Source of the DNA: Carettochelys insculpta
Taxonomy: Eukaryota; Chordata; Testudines; Carettochelyidae
NCBI RefSeq assembly: GCF_033958435.1
Contig: NC_134139.1
Location: forward strand, 203,405,501-203,469,500
Length of the DNA: 64,000 nucleotides
Direction of reading: 5' to 3'
Each line of letters starts with the position of its first letter. The stretch's first letter is position 1. Below the pieces are notes generated by a model. It ran no database searches. It worked only from the letters and a program-made list of their open reading frames with translations, and was not told where the DNA came from. Position numbers and translations under genes: made by a program. Shown here in pieces: positions 22,091 through 33,408 of this stretch.

Positions 22091-22886
22091 GAGAGTTGAA
22101 AAACTCTGCTCCAAGCATCCGAAGAAGGCAGACGCTGATGGGCCAGCACCCTTCTGTCTGGGGACTGCCGGTTTTATGGTGAGTAGTGCTTGTCTGCTGA
22201 GATACAGTGATCTCTCCCACTGTTGGAGACAGTCTCTGGAACTCAGCTGAACTGGTAACAGCTGCCTCCCATGTTCTGTCAATGCCCAAGTAGAATCTGG
22301 ATTTCCTCTCCATGTGCAAGCTTGGGCAGATGGTATGGAGGCCCTGAGTTGTTCAGGCATCAGGAACCCCACTCAGCATCCCTGGTAAAATCCAGAGCAC
22401 AGGAGGATCCGATACATCTGGTACGCGATCTGCTGCAGGAATGGCTGGAGAGATACGAAGATGTTAGTACCTAGAGCTTTTGGGGCTCCACTCCAAATTT
22501 TCAGTCTCAGTGTACTTGTCATAGCCTTGCATTCTCGCAAGTTAATCCACAGGGCAGCGGGATTTTTCTATCAGGGGTTGTCTCCATAGCCTTGCACCCT
22601 CCCAGGCTATCCACAAGGCAGTGGGTCTGATGAACCACAGGCATTGTTATCTAATCTCAGTACAGTAGTGGGCATGGCCTGACCTGATGTGCTGGGGGTA
22701 TCCTGCTGTAACAAATATAAATGCTGCAGGTAAGTGTGTGTGTGTAAACTCCATAAGCTCCACCCCAGGGAGCTGCGCTTTGAGGCTTTGCCCTTTGGCA
22801 CTACAGGCCTCGACCAGTGGAAGTAAAGGAGAATTCCACAAAGAGTGGTTCTATCCTGCAGTCAGCAATGAGAGTGTAACCCAGGT
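22091..22886. other. Unassigned stretch with a short internal duplication
   Basis: Two diverged copies of a 'catagccttgcaccctc' unit occur near 22520 and 22590. A (tg)n run lies near 22731-22744. The frames are short and overlap antisense. I see no gene. Confidence 0.35.
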
Positions 22887-23467
22887 CAGGGCTGGAATAA
22901 GTCTTTTGGGGGCCCAATAATACTAGATTTGTGGGGCCTCCTAGGCTCTGGGGCAGTGCCGAAAAAGGGAGGGGGCTGCAGCGTGGGTGCGGGAGGGGAT
23001 GAGGGCTTCAGTGGGGCTGTGAGCTCTGGGGAGGAGCTGGGGATGAGGTGTTTGGGGTGCAAGAGGGGGATCAAGTGGGGCCAAAGAGTTTGGTGTGCAG
23101 GAGCAGGCTCAGGGTAGGAAGCTGGGGTCGGGGGTGGGGTCTGGATGGGAGTTATGGGGCAGGAGGGGGCTTGAGGGTGGGGGGTGGAATCGCAGAGGGA
23201 GCTGGGGGTGGAAGCGTCACAGAGTCTGAGAGGGAGTTGGGGTGCCGGAGGGGGCTCAGGAGATTGGGGTGTGAGGCACTTACCTGGGGCAGCTCCCATG
23301 TGGGGATGGAGCCTTGAGGGAAGGGCAGTGCACAAGCATAGACCTTCCTGGCCCGCACAGCAACGCAGCTCTAGCAGGGCAGGGAAGGAGCAGCAGCCTG
23401 CCAAGCAGCCTCCCTTCCACCAAAAAGTGCTGGCTGCAGCCCCTAAAGCCCTGTTAATCTAGCCCTG
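22887..23467 (+). mobile_element. Possible non-autonomous DNA element with G-rich core
   Basis: The left end 'cagggctggaataa' pairs with the right end 'ttaatctagccctg'. The core (about 22950-23280) is strongly G-rich on the plus strand with loosely repeated 'ggggctgtgagctctgggg' type text. The candidate 8-bp flanks do not match, so the ends are provisional. The frame at 22886-23404 (-) is proline-rich compositional noise. Confidence 0.45.
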
Positions 23468-24620
23468 GTGGAGTTAGGCGCACCTACCCCACCCTAGCTC
23501 GAATCTAACTCGCACAGGTCACAATAGCACTGCAGATATGGGGGCTTCAGTACAGGCTAGCAACAAGTATAGGTCCTTGGCAGGCTTGTATTTGGGCAGC
23601 TAGTCACTTCCTCTGTTCCGAGGGTAACACGAGCACAGGGGTGCCAACCCACACTGCAGGAACACCTACTGCCCTGTGGACACAATAATGAGAGCAGTGG
23701 CGGTCCTGCTAGGTCATTTCACAGGTGCCAGGCTGGAGAATGTTTAAGAAGTTGGCCCGGTTATTATCCTGGCTTTGTTTCTATGGCACTGTGAATGCAC
23801 ATGGTAATAGCATGGTACAAACATAGGTGGGCAGAGTGATACCTGGAGTCCCTGCTGGTAAAAACCTCCAGGGAGCATGACTGCAGCAGAGAGAAGACAT
23901 CTCTGTTGCCAGTAAATTGCCTTTGCCAAATGTCAAGAGTCCAAGGCCAAGCTGGTGAAGGATCAGCTGAAACAGAGCATAGTTGGTGTGTGTCTTAGAT
24001 TCTTTCCTCAAGCATATCAATCAGAGGCCGATTAAAACCAAGAGGAACTAAAATAAATCACGCTGGCGTGGCCGAAAACAATGCAAGCCTCTCCGGTGAG
24101 TCAGGCTTGGCAAAACTGGATCATCCTGTTTGTTGTTTCCAGAAATCACATGGATCTTATGACTTCTCCATAGGTCTCATCCTTGTCACCTCTCCTCAGG
24201 GGTTATTTGAAAAGTAACAGATTTCTCTTCTACGTTTTACTATTCCCCTGGGGCTAGTTACGTTAATATAGTCGATCTGTTTCTCCACCCAAGGAACAAG
24301 GGTCTCTGCTACTCTTCCCATGCAGATTGAGACCCAATTTTCTTAGTCTGTCATCTTGAAAAGCGAACTTTAATATCTTTCTGGGGGAGCGAAAGCTGCC
24401 TGGTTTTAGTTAAGCTTCTTCAGCTCATTGTGAGAAAGAGCAGTGTGGTTCAAGAGGTGGAGGGCTCCATTTTGGGGGGCAGGGCAGAAGCAACTGTTCT
24501 TTTGGCAAATAGGGAGGAAAAAGATGACAAACTAACTTTGGAAATGAGGAGAGGAATGTCAGATCCTTAACTGGGAAAACCAACAGGGCTCCATCCACTG
24601 AGGATCTAGCTCTGAATGTT
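23468..24620. other. Unassigned stretch, nothing recognised
   Basis: No terminal repeats, SINE tail or CR1 text was recognised. Small frames overlap on both strands without domains. Confidence 0.4.
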
Positions 24621-24682
24621 CTTTCCCCCCACCTATCCTTGCCCTGTTTGTTTCCAGGTGGCAAGGATAGGTGGGGGGAAAG
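24621..24682. repeat. Perfect 23-bp inverted repeat, 16-nt loop
   Basis: Positions 24621-24643 and 24660-24682 are exact reverse complements ('ctttccccccacctatcc...'), with loop 24644-24659. Nothing outside the arms pairs and no transposon surrounds it. It could form a stable hairpin in DNA or RNA. Confidence 0.8.
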
Positions 24683-25110
24683 GCTGGGTAGGCAGGGCAA
24701 GGCTGGATTGTAGTGAGGATCTATGGAGATGTAAGGGGCCCATCCACTGTGAACGTTAGAGGGACAGGCAGGCTGAGGGCGTGTTGGATCTCTCCTGAGA
24801 ACAGAGAGCATGAAGCAGTGCCGAAGAAGAGACAGGAGCACTGTGATTTGTTGAGTCTGTTGGGCCAAGCCCCGTTTCGGCTCAATCCATCATCATCTAA
24901 GCACATTCCATTCAGTTAACGCTGCTAGAAAGGACATGCAGCTCCTGCTTCTATTGCGTTAGTAGCTTACATAGTGCTGCACAGGAGAAGCTTGCAGGTG
25001 AGCAGGTGAGACGGCCTTGCTCAGAAAAGGCTGGCTCTACGTGAAAGCAAACTGTACAAGACAGATTGTACACACATCAACAGGGTGGGGCCAGGGCAGC
25101 TTGACTGCTT

Positions 25111-25174
25111 CATGCCATAGGTATGCTCTTAAAGCCTCTTTCCATGGCATAGGTATGCTCTTAAAGCTTCTGTG
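25111..25174. repeat. Tandem duplication, two 32-bp units
   Basis: 'cataggtatgctcttaaagc' occurs twice with a 32-bp period and only a few differences. Probably replication slippage. Confidence 0.8.
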
Positions 25175-25250
25175 GAATGGACGAGTCTGCCAGGCTCATG
25201 GGGTGGCATGGGGGTCAGAGACCCAAGCACTGAACACTCAAAATACAATA

Positions 25251-25650
25251 GTAACAGAGAGGAAGCCGTGATAGTCTATATACTATCAAAACAAAAAAGC
25301 AGTAAAGTAGCACTTTAAAGACGAACAAAATAATTTATTAGGTGATGAGCTTTCATGAGACAGACCCACTTCTTCAGACCATAGCTATACCAGAACAGAC
25401 TCAATGTTTAAGGCACAGAGAACCAAAAATAGTAAGCAAGGTTGACTCTGATAAAAAATGATCAAGGTGAGCAAATCAGGGAGTAGAAGGGCAGGAGGGG
25501 AGGAGTCCAGAATTAGATTAAACCAAGTATGCAAAAGAGCCCCTATAAAGACCCAGAAAATTCGCATCACAGTTCAAACCACACGTTAATGTGTCGAATT
25601 TGAATATAAAAGAAAGTTCAGCAGCCTCTCTTTCCAAAGTAGTGTGAAAA
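25251..25650 (-). mobile_element. SINE, near full length, first tail type
   Basis: Read on the minus strand it ends in the tail complement of 'agtaacagagaggaagccgt', preceded by 'gctttttgttttg', 'agtctttaaagtgctac' and 'ggtctgaagaagtgggtct' type text. The 5' half extends to about 25650 past 'aatttgaatataaaag'. It has the same block order as the plus-strand copy at 9487 and is not folded back. No target duplication located. Confidence 0.7.
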
Positions 25651-25843
25651 TTACTGAAGAGAGGGCCCTGTCCTGGCCCTCTCCTGGTGGAGTGGGAAGG
25701 AATCATGTGGGAAGTGGGTGGTTATGTGGTGGGTGCCCTCCCTCCATAGCCTTCCTGACCAGTGGTCCCTGATTTGGAGGTTGGGGAGCAGAATTCTTTG
25801 GGAGGCAGGGGACAGGCAGATGTGGGAATTCTTGCGGCAAAAG

Positions 25844-26290
25844 AAGTGCCTCAATGATAATGATCAAAGGTCTAGAGAACATGACCTATGAAGAAAGGCT
25901 GAAAGAATTGGGCTTGTTTAGTTTGGAAAACAGAAGAATGAGGTGGGACCTGATAGCGGTTTTCAGGTATCTGAAAGGGTGTCATAAGGAAGAGGGAGAA
26001 AACTTATGCTTCTTGGACTCTTAGGATAGAACAAGAAGCAATGGGCTTAAACTGCAGCAAGGAAGTTTTAGGATGGACATTAGGAAAAAGTTCCTAACTG
26101 TCAGGGTGGTCAAACACTGGAATAAATTGCCTAGGAAGGTTGTGGAATCTCCATCTTTGGAGATATTTAAGAACAGGTTAGATAGATGTCTCTCAGGGAT
26201 GGTCTAGACAGTACTTGGTCCTGCCATGAGAGCAGGGGGCTGGACTCGATGACCTCTCACAGTCCCTTCCAGTCCTAGCATTCTATGATA
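25844..26290 (+). mobile_element. CR1 LINE 3' end
   Basis: Begins 'atgatcaaaggtctagagaa' and encodes the decayed C-terminal region after RT, with a TAG after 'cttcttggactct'. It ends with 'gggggctggactcgatgacc' and 'cagtcctagcattctatga'. It matches the minus-strand copy at 44114-44935, so both belong to one subgroup. 5' truncated and inactive. Confidence 0.8.
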
Positions 26291-26329
26291 AACGTAAGAA
26301 CATAAGGTAAAAGGTAATATCATAATGTG

Positions 26330-26442
26330 TTGATCATTGGAGGAGATTGGAACGTGAAGGTTGGAACAGGTAACGAATGTTGGGAAGATTTGGGTACAGA
26401 GAAAAAACCAAATGAGGTGAGACACTACTAGAGTTTGCTATT
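26330..26442 (+). pseudogene. RTE-like endonuclease fragment, plus strand
   Basis: Translates as 'LIIGGDWNVKVGTGNECWED', the G-D-W/F-N motif region of the retrotransposon endonuclease, with the catalytic Asp and Asn present. A frameshift near 26420 precedes a 'LLEFA' remnant. It meets an RT fragment of the same kind on the opposite strand at about 26432-26442, so the two pieces are rearranged relative to an intact element. Confidence 0.6.
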
Positions 26443-27420
26443 CTAGTAGCTATTTCCTTCGTACAGTCTAGATGATATGTTCTGTTGCTCCCCAGATATG
26501 TGAACCTCTCTACGTTCTCTAGTTCAATCCCATCTACACTGATCTTCCCTCCAATTTCCTTATTTCCAAATACCATTGTTTTTGTTTTATGAGCTTCATA
26601 ATCAGTCTGTACTGCTTCCCTTCCTTGTTTAACACGTGCACTGTTTTCGCTAGCTTCTCCTCATCTTCCTCGATGATAACTATATCATCTGCAAACTTCA
26701 AGTTGTTAGTTCTTTTCCCATGCACAGATATCCCTTCTAATGTGTGATGAAGATACTCAGCATTATAGAATCTCCTTGTCTCATACCTCTACTCATTCTA
26801 AACCAACTTCCCAACTCCCTGCATGTTCCCACCACTGCCATTGTCAATGATATCCTTCAACAACCGTAAGGTTGCTACCCACTCCGTATGACTCCAACAC
26901 TGTTCAAGTCACTTTCTGATCGATACTGTCGAATGCCTTCAGAAAGTTGACAAAGCAAGTGTAGATGTTCTTGTTCTTACATTGAGCTTTCTCCGCTAGC
27001 AATCTTAGTGCCAATATCTGCTGTATGGTACTTCTATCTTTCCTGAACCCTGCTTGCTCATCCACTAGACATTCTTCTATCTGTGATCTTAGTCTCTCTA
27101 TCAGTATCATCATCTGCACCTTGCCTAGATAACTCATTAGGACAATCATTCTGTAGTTCTTGCACTCCAATGTACTTCCTTTCTCATGTCTTGTCACTAG
27201 CAAGGATCTTGTCCATTCTTTAAGTTCCTTCCCTTCTTTCCATGATATATTACATAGTCGGTGTATTTCCTGAATCATATTTTCTCCGCCATATTTGATC
27301 ATCTCTCCCATGATCTCATCATTTCCAAAGCTCTTGTTGTTCTTAAGTCATTTCACTGCTCTTTCTGCTTCCTCCTTCAACATATCGGTCTCCATACTCA
27401 GTGGAGATATCTCTTTTAGT
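26432..27420 (-). pseudogene. RTE-like reverse transcriptase remnant
   Basis: The minus-strand frame at 26904-27311 carries 'GEMIKYGGENMIQEIHRLCN', 'KNYRMIVLMSYLGKV', 'DEQAGFRKDRSTIQQILAL' and the catalytic-Asp region as 'FVNFLKAFDSIDQ', where N replaces the expected first Asp. The 26534-26725 frame has 'NNLKFADDIVIIEEDEE' with both Asp residues of FADD, and 26334-26576 has the following 'VDGIELENVERFTYLGS'. There is an in-frame stop before the 26904-27311 frame and damaged text between frames. Inactive. Confidence 0.8.
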
Positions 27421-27725
27421 TATTCGCTCAGTGTCTCTGAGACACTCGGGTCCAACTGTGCTTTGTACAAATCAGTACCTAGGTGCTACACTCGTGCATC
27501 GACCTCCTTTGCTCCACACAACAGCATGGAGTACTGGCATCAACTGCCAACCCCAGAGAGATCAATTTTGCACATCTGTACCCAGATATGTAATATCAAA
27601 TGCAGATCAAGCCATGGATGTCTTTACGTCCACTTCCTTTGGTGCTTTATTCCTTTCCTTGTCTTGTCCCACTTGGAAAGATTTTCCACTGCTCCTGTGG
27701 ATTTCACAGGGGACCCCTAGAGAGA
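27421..27725. other. Unassigned stretch between RTE-like remnant and MITE
   Basis: Open frames at 27295-27720 and 27401-27748 (+) overlap each other and partly run antisense to the RT remnant. I see no motif. It may be inter-domain sequence of the same retrotransposon. Confidence 0.35.
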
Positions 27726-27975
27726 GAATAAGGCCAGGTCTACACTAGACCTTAAAGTCGATCATAGACATGCAATTCCAGGTACAGCAATTGTGTAGCT
27801 AGAATCCACTTATCTACAATTGATTCACCTAGCTCTCCGCACGAGATTGAGGAATGCAGTAATGTTGACCCCTGATAGTTTGATTTCACGCATCACCACT
27901 AGGTACGTGAAATTGGACCCCGGAAGATCAGCCCTGACCAGGCCAATCTACTGAGTAGCGTAGATATCCCCAAGA
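27726..27975. mobile_element. MITE, 'ggtctacactag' type
   Basis: The left end is 'aaggccaggtctacactag', followed by 'ttaaagtcgatcatagacat' and 'gcaattgtgtagctagaat'. Similar internal text is found at 43970-44040. The right end, near 'gcgtagatatcc', is degraded. Confidence 0.55.
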
Positions 27976-28333
27976 TAGTCTCACATCATAGTTCTGTTCA
28001 CTCCCACTCTGCATTCCAGACTTCAACTCCTTGAAGTGGCCCTGGGAGTATTCTGGTGATACTGGGAATCAGCGCTGAAGCTGTGAAGACAGAGAGCCTC
28101 TAAAAGGACATATGGTTGGCTGTCTGCCCTGTGCAGTTCTAGGAGCCCTGTTTCCAAGTGGTGGGAAACAGGAAGTGATCCTTAATAAAGCTCTTCTCCT
28201 TCCCCACTAACTGAAGCTGCGAGACGGCGTACACAGCAAATGCAAGTCAATTTTTTATTTTTTTTTTTACAATGCAAATATTTGTAGGGAAAAATATACG
28301 AAGTGAGCACTGTGCACATTGTATTCTGTGGTG
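27976..28333. other. Unassigned spacer
   Basis: Contains a long T run near 28253-28269. No gene or repeat end recognised. Confidence 0.4.
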
Positions 28334-31130
28334 AACATAAGAACATAAGAACATAAGAATGGCCATACTGGGTCAGACCAAAGGTCCATCAAGCCCAGCA
28401 TCCCATCTGCCGACGGTGGCCAATGCCAGGTGTCCCAGAGAAGGAGAACAGAAGACAAGTGATTTATCTCCTGCCATCCATCTCCTGCCCTTGTTATGAA
28501 GGCTAGGGCACCATACTTTATCCCTGGCTAATAGCCATTTATGGACCTGACCTGCAAAAAGTTATCAAGCTCTTTTTTAAACCCTAATAGAGTCCTGGCC
28601 TTCACAGCCTCCTCGGGCAAGGAGTTCCACAGGTTGACTGTGCGCTGTGTGAAGAAAAATTTCCTTTTATTAGTTTTGAACCTACTACCCATCAATTTCA
28701 TTTGGTGTCCCCTAGTTCTTGTATTATGGGAAAAGGTAAATAATTTTTCTATATTCACTTTCTCCACACCATTCATGATTTTATATACCTCTATCATATC
28801 GCCCCTCAATCGCCTCTTTTCCAAACTGAAAAGTCCCAGTCTCTCTAGCCTCTCCCCATATGGGACCCTTTCCAAGCCCCTAATCATCTTAGTCGCCCTT
28901 TTCTGAACCTTTTCTAATGCCAATATATCTTTTTTGAGGTGAGGAGACCACATCTGCACGCAGTACTCGAGATGTGGGCGTACCATAGTTTTATATAGGG
29001 GAAGTATGATATCTTTTGTCTTATTATCGATCCCTTTTTTAATAATTCCTAACATCCTATTTGCCTTACTAACTGCCGCTGCACACTGCGTGGATGTCTT
29101 CAGAGAACTATCCACTATAACTCCAAGATCCCTTTCCTGATCTGTCGTAGCTAAATTTGACCCCATCATGTAGTACGTGTAATTTGGGTTATTTTTTCCA
29201 ACATGCATTACCTTACACTTACCCACATTAAATTTCATTTGCCATTTTGCTGCCCAATCACTCAGTTTGCTGAGATCTTTTTGTAGTTCTTCACAATCCC
29301 TTTTGCTTTTGACTGTCCTGAACAACTTGGTGTCATCTGCAAACTTTGCCACCTCACTGCTTACCTCATTTTCTAGATCATTGATGAACAAGTTGAACAG
29401 GATCGGTCCCAGGACTGACCCCTGGGGAACACCACTAGTTACCCCCCTCCATTGTGAAAATTTACCATTTATTCCAACCCTTTGTTTTCTGTCTTTTAAC
29501 CAATTCCCAATCCATGAAAGGACCTTTCCTCCTATCCCATGACCACCTGATTTACATAAAAGCCTTTGGTGTGGGACCGTGTCAAAGGCTTTCTGGAAAT
29601 CTAGGTATATTATGTCCACTGGGTGCCCCTTGTCCGCATGTTTATTAACCCCTTCAAAGAATTCTAATAGATTAGACAGACACGACTTCCCTCTGCAGAA
29701 ACCATGCTGACTTTTGCCCAACAATTCGTGCTCTTCTATGTGCCTTGCAATTTTACTCTTTACTAGTGTTTCTACTAATTTACCTGGTACTGATGTTAAA
29801 CTTATCGGTCTATAATTGCCAGGATCTCCTCTAGAGCCTTTTTTAAATATTGGTGTTATATTGGCCGTCTTCCAGTCATTTGGTACCAAAGTGGATTTAA
29901 AGGATAGGTTACAAACCACTGTTAATAACTCCGCAATTTCACATTTGAGTTCTTTCAGAACCCTTGGGTGAATGCCATCTGGTCCTGGAGACTTGTTACT
30001 ATTCAGCTTATCAATTAATTCCAAAACCTCCTCTAATGTCACTTCAATCTGAGTGAGTTCCTCAGATTTGTCGCCTAAAAAGGCTGGCTCAGATTTAGGA
30101 ACCTCTGTAACATCTTCAGCCGTGAAGACTGAAGCAAAGAAATCATTTAATCGCTCCGCAATGGCACTGTCTTCCTTGATCGCTCCTTTTATATCTTTAT
30201 CATCCAAGGGCCCCACTGCTTTTTTAGCAGGCTTCCTGCTTCTAATGTATTTAAAAAACATTTTACTATTGTTTTTTGAATTTTTGGCTAGCTGTTCCTC
30301 AAACTCTTTTTTGGCTTTTCTTACTACATTATGACAGTTAATTTGGGAGTGTTTATGTTCCTTTCTATTTTCCTCACTAGGATTTGACTTCCACTTTTTA
30401 AAAGCTGCCCTTTTCTCTCTCACTGCCTTTTTAACATGGCTGTTTAGCCATGGTGGTTCTTTGTTAGGTCTCTTACTGTGTTTTTTTATTTGGGGTATAC
30501 ATTTAAGTTGGGCCTCTAGTATGGTGTCTTTAAACAGTTTCCATGCAGCTTCCAGGGATTTTAGTTTAATTACTCTACCTTTTAGTTTCTGTTTAACTAG
30601 CTTCCTCATTTTAGTGTAATTCCCCTTTTTGAAATTAAATGCCAGAGTGTTTGACCGCTGCGGTGTTCTTCCCAACACAGGAATATTAAAAGTTATTATA
30701 TTGTGGTCACTATTTCCAAGCGGTCCAGTAACAGTTACCTCTTGGACCAGATCCTGCGTTCCAGTCAAGACTAGATCGAGAATCGACTCTCCCCTTGTGG
30801 GTTCCTGTACTAGCTGCTCCAAGAAGCAGTCATTTAAGGCATCAAGAAATTTAATCTCTGAATCCCGTCCTGAGGTGACATGCACCCAATCAATATGGGG
30901 ATAACTGAAATCTCCTATTATTACTGTGTTTTTTTATTTTGATAGCCTCTCTAATCTCCCTTAACATTTCAGCATCACTATCACTGTCCTGGTTAGGTGG
31001 TCGGTAATATATTCCTAATGCCATATTCATATTAGAGGAGTGAATTGTTATCCATAATGATTCTATGGAACATTTTGATTCCTTTAGGATTTTTACTTCA
31101 TTTGATTCTATATTATCAGAGGTGTAACTG
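28334..31130 (-). mobile_element. CR1 LINE, young 5'-truncated copy
   Basis: The 3' end is at 28334 with three tandem copies of the 'gaacataa' terminal octamer, the CR1 hallmark. Reading up the minus strand come the 3' untranslated region with 'tttggtctgacccagtatgg', the 785-codon frame (28528-30885), and about 240 bp more endonuclease text to 31130. The element lacks ORF1 and most of the endonuclease. Its open frame and an inverted near-identical partner at 35690 suggest recent activity of this subgroup. Confidence 0.9.
28528..30885 (-). CDS. CR1 ORF2 fragment: endonuclease end plus reverse transcriptase
   Basis: A 785-codon open frame with no stops. Residues 28-61 are the endonuclease C-terminus ending in its S-D-H motif (59-61). 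Residues 80-290 are the linker. RT spans about 295-610: 'SPGPDGIHP' at 299, 'NYRPISLTS' at 357, catalytic Asp 429 in 'YLDFQKAFD', '[11 protein letters not shown]' at 484, and Asp 517 and 518 in 'FADDTKLF'. A conserved C-terminal region follows, with 'RPHLEYC' and '[11 protein letters not shown]'. In a complete element this protein nicks DNA and reverse transcribes CR1 RNA. The Met used is internal: endonuclease text continues upstream but a single-base difference in an A run near 30930 breaks the frame. Probably not expressed as such. Confidence 0.85.
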   Translation of the reverse strand: MHVTSGRDSEIKFLDALNDCFLEQLVQEPTRGESILDLVLTGTQDLVQEVTVTGPLGNSDHNIITFNIPVLGRTPQRSNTLAFNFKKGNYTKMRKLVKQKLKGRVIKLKSLEAAWKLFKDTILEAQLKCIPQIKKHSKRPNKEPPWLNSHVKKAVREKRAAFKKWKSNPSEENRKEHKHSQINCHNVVRKAKKEFEEQLAKNSKNNSKMFFKYIRSRKPAKKAVGPLDDKDIKGAIKEDSAIAERLNDFFASVFTAEDVTEVPKSEPAFLGDKSEELTQIEVTLEEVLELIDKLNSNKSPGPDGIHPRVLKELKCEIAELLTVVCNLSFKSTLVPNDWKTANITPIFKKGSRGDPGNYRPISLTSVPGKLVETLVKSKIARHIEEHELLGKSQHGFCRGKSCLSNLLEFFEGVNKHADKGHPVDIIYLDFQKAFDTVPHQRLLCKSGGHGIGGKVLSWIGNWLKDRKQRVGINGKFSQWRGVTSGVPQGSVLGPILFNLFINDLENEVSSEVAKFADDTKLFRTVKSKRDCEELQKDLSKLSDWAAKWQMKFNVGKCKVMHVGKNNPNYTYYMMGSNLATTDQERDLGVIVDSSLKTSTQCAAAVSKANRMLGIIKKGIDNKTKDIILPLYKTMVRPHLEYCVQMWSPHLKKDILALEKVQKRATKMIRGLERVPYGERLERLGLFSLEKRRLRGDMIEVYKIMNGVEKVNIEKLFTFSHNTRTRGHQMKLMGSRFKTNKRKFFFTQRTVNLWNSLPEEAVKARTLLGFKKELDNFLQVRSINGY

Positions 31131-31185
31131 AGATCAATATATTTGAAAATGTAGAAATGCCTCTAAAATATTTGTAAGGAGCAGA

Positions 31186-32212
31186 GGTACCCGGCATTGC
31201 TTGGCTCTTTAACTGAAGTAATTTTTTGAAAAAATAAATTAAAACTGTACGTGCTTTTTTCAATGGTGGTATTTTTCAAAAGTGAAGATGAATGAAGGCT
31301 GGAGTGAAGGTTTGGGGGAGGGAGGGGTAGGGAGTGGGTGGTTTAGGGTGGAGTGCTGGTAGGAACTCAAGGCAGGGGGTGGGGGTGCAGAAGTCGAGAC
31401 AGGTGGGAGGTGTGGAAGACAAGGCTGGGGTCTCAGGACTGGGATGTGTGTGTGGGAGGGCTACCAGGGTCATCTGTGGTGGTGGTGAAGGAGATACTGC
31501 TACGTTAGCAGCTCCGCCCAGGGGGCCAGGGCTGTGCTCCCTGTCCAGCAACTCATCCTGGGAGAGAGGGATTCGAGGCTGCTTGCTCATTGGGTGGGGG
31601 CTGGGGCTTTGCTGGGTGGCCCTGGCCTCCAGCTGCCCCCCTGGCCTGCTGCCTATGGGAGAGCTATACTCGTGGGGACAGCCCCGGTCTGCTGCTGTCC
31701 CCCAGACCTGCAGCTTTTCTGGGGGTGGTCTTTGCTTGGGGCAGTGGCTGCCATGTCCTGAAGACTACTGGGGACAGGGCAGGGAGGGCTCTGTGGGCTG
31801 ACCTGGGTCTCCAGCTGCCCATCCATAGGATGAGGTGGAGCGGCTGATCCAGCCCCCATGCTTTCGGGGGCTCTCGGTGGCCACCCGACCTCACCCTATG
31901 AACAGGAGGGGCAGGATTACCTGGTGCAGGCCGTGGTGCAAAAACTGTAATAGATCGCCTCCTCCTTGGCTTCCCTCTCCCTTCCCCTCCACACGTCGTT
32001 CACCATGTGATGCTCAGCCACGGCCTCCCAGCCCACCGAGTGGGATTTCAGTCACAGCCCATTTTCCAGGCACAACCAAACCTTTATTTGGTTTAAATTA
32101 GAGTAAGAGAAGTTGCATACCAAATGTTGTAGTCATAACTCTTACCGTTTGAGAAGAGTTCATGAACATAGCACTGGCAGACAGACAGACAGACTCTAAA
32201 ATTTAGTTCTGG
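31186..32212 (+). repeat. Dispersed repeat with (CAGA)n tail, unclassified
   Basis: Starts near 'gaggtacccggcattgcttg' and ends 'ggcagacagacagacagac' (32175-32197), preceded by 'agttgcataccaaatgttgt' and 'cttaccgtttgagaagagtt'. This pairing of ends recurs in many animal genomes as I remember it, but I cannot assign a class. The interior (31280-32060) is GC-rich and gives long overlapping frames on both strands (31334-31801 plus, 31276-31590 minus) that I treat as compositional. Confidence 0.45.
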
Positions 32213-33231
32213 AATGTAGAAACAATTCCAAAAATATTTATAATACATTTCAGTTGGTATTCTGTAATTGTTTAACAGTGTGATTAAAATTGCAATTGAG
32301 ATTATTTTTAATCATTTGACGGTCCTGTTTTTTTGTTATTCTTATGATAAGACTTTGAACAGAAAAGTCTTTTTCAAAAGGAAAGTTGAAATGTTTTGTG
32401 ATGAAAATGTCAAAACAGCACATTTTGATGGTGTCAGGACTTTCTTTCCCCTTTTTACTCTGAAACAAAATTTCATCAAAACCGTGTCAATTTCATGCAG
32501 TGCTTTGATTTTGACAGAACTGCCTTTCCTGGCTTGTTCAATCTTTTTCTAAGGAGCTCTAGCTGAAAGACATCCATGGTGACAGAAGTGAAGCTTTAGG
32601 CTACATATGGCCTTGAGTTTGAAGGCCCACGGATCATTTTCAGTCTCTGGTTCCAATATTCTAGCTCCGTGGTGTCTAACGCACTAGCCACATGTAGCTA
32701 TTTGGTAGGTTGAGTGCGGCTCCTTGATTTGTAACAATTTTTGAGATTTTACTGTTCATTTTCAGAATAATGTGGCTAGTTCGCTACACTGGTTGGAGCA
32801 GGGATCTAGCTCTTTGAGCTGTTCATTTGGCATTCCTCCCTTGCAGTGTTAGATGCTTAATAACCCCTGGCAGCATTTCTCTGGTTTTATAGGAGAGTTT
32901 GTGAAAGCTTTGTAGGTTTCATAAACTCTGCTGCTGGGCTTGGGGTGTGTTCCAAGTTTCTTTCAGCTGACAACACTGCAGAATGAAGCTTTATTCTCGG
33001 GAAAAAACTGAATCTTACCTACTTCAGAAATCCAATCCCCATCTTAAACCACCTCCCTAAACTTGGCACGCACACATAGCACATCATACCTCTATACAAA
33101 CCTTTAGCTATAAGTTTGCCTTTGTGCAAATAACATATGCTGCCCTCTTCTGATGCAAATTGCTCTGTGAATAATACAAATGCTGGTACTCTTGTGATTT
33201 TTATTTGCTATGCGTGTGTTTCTTTTTTCAG
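32213..33231. other. AT-rich stretch upstream of the candidate exon
   Basis: The antisense frames 32268-32552 and 32250-32468 overlap and have no domain. About 32670-32830 contains 'tgcggctccttgattt' and may be a short dispersed repeat. The last 15 bases are a T-rich tract ending in 'ttcag', a plausible splice acceptor. Confidence 0.4.
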
Positions 33232-33408
33232 TGATTTTATCTTTCCGCCATCCCTTTCACCTGGGCACATGGCTTCCTCTTCGGCAGAGAGACCAGGTTA
33301 TTCAACAGCAGTGACTTTCAGCTCTAGCCTGCTGCAGTGGAGTTTAGCATCCATTGTCCCTGGCCTGCTCATGGTTCTCCTGCTCCTTCTCTGCATCCCT
33401 TTTAAACG
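33232..33408 (+). CDS. Candidate internal exon encoding a transmembrane segment
   Basis: A polypyrimidine tract ending 'tcttttttcag' precedes 33232, and 'gtaggt' follows 33408. The 177-nt interval has phase 2 at both ends and is open throughout. It encodes a Ser/Pro/Thr-rich stretch ('PPSLSPGHMASSSAERPGYS') and then 'WSLASIVPGLLMVLLLLLC' followed by basic 'IPFKR', the layout of a stalk plus membrane segment of a single-pass type I protein. It is not recognisably transposon-derived. I cannot name the gene, see no flanking exons, and a chance arrangement is possible. The 5' phase assumes two bases of a codon come from a previous exon. Confidence 0.35.
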
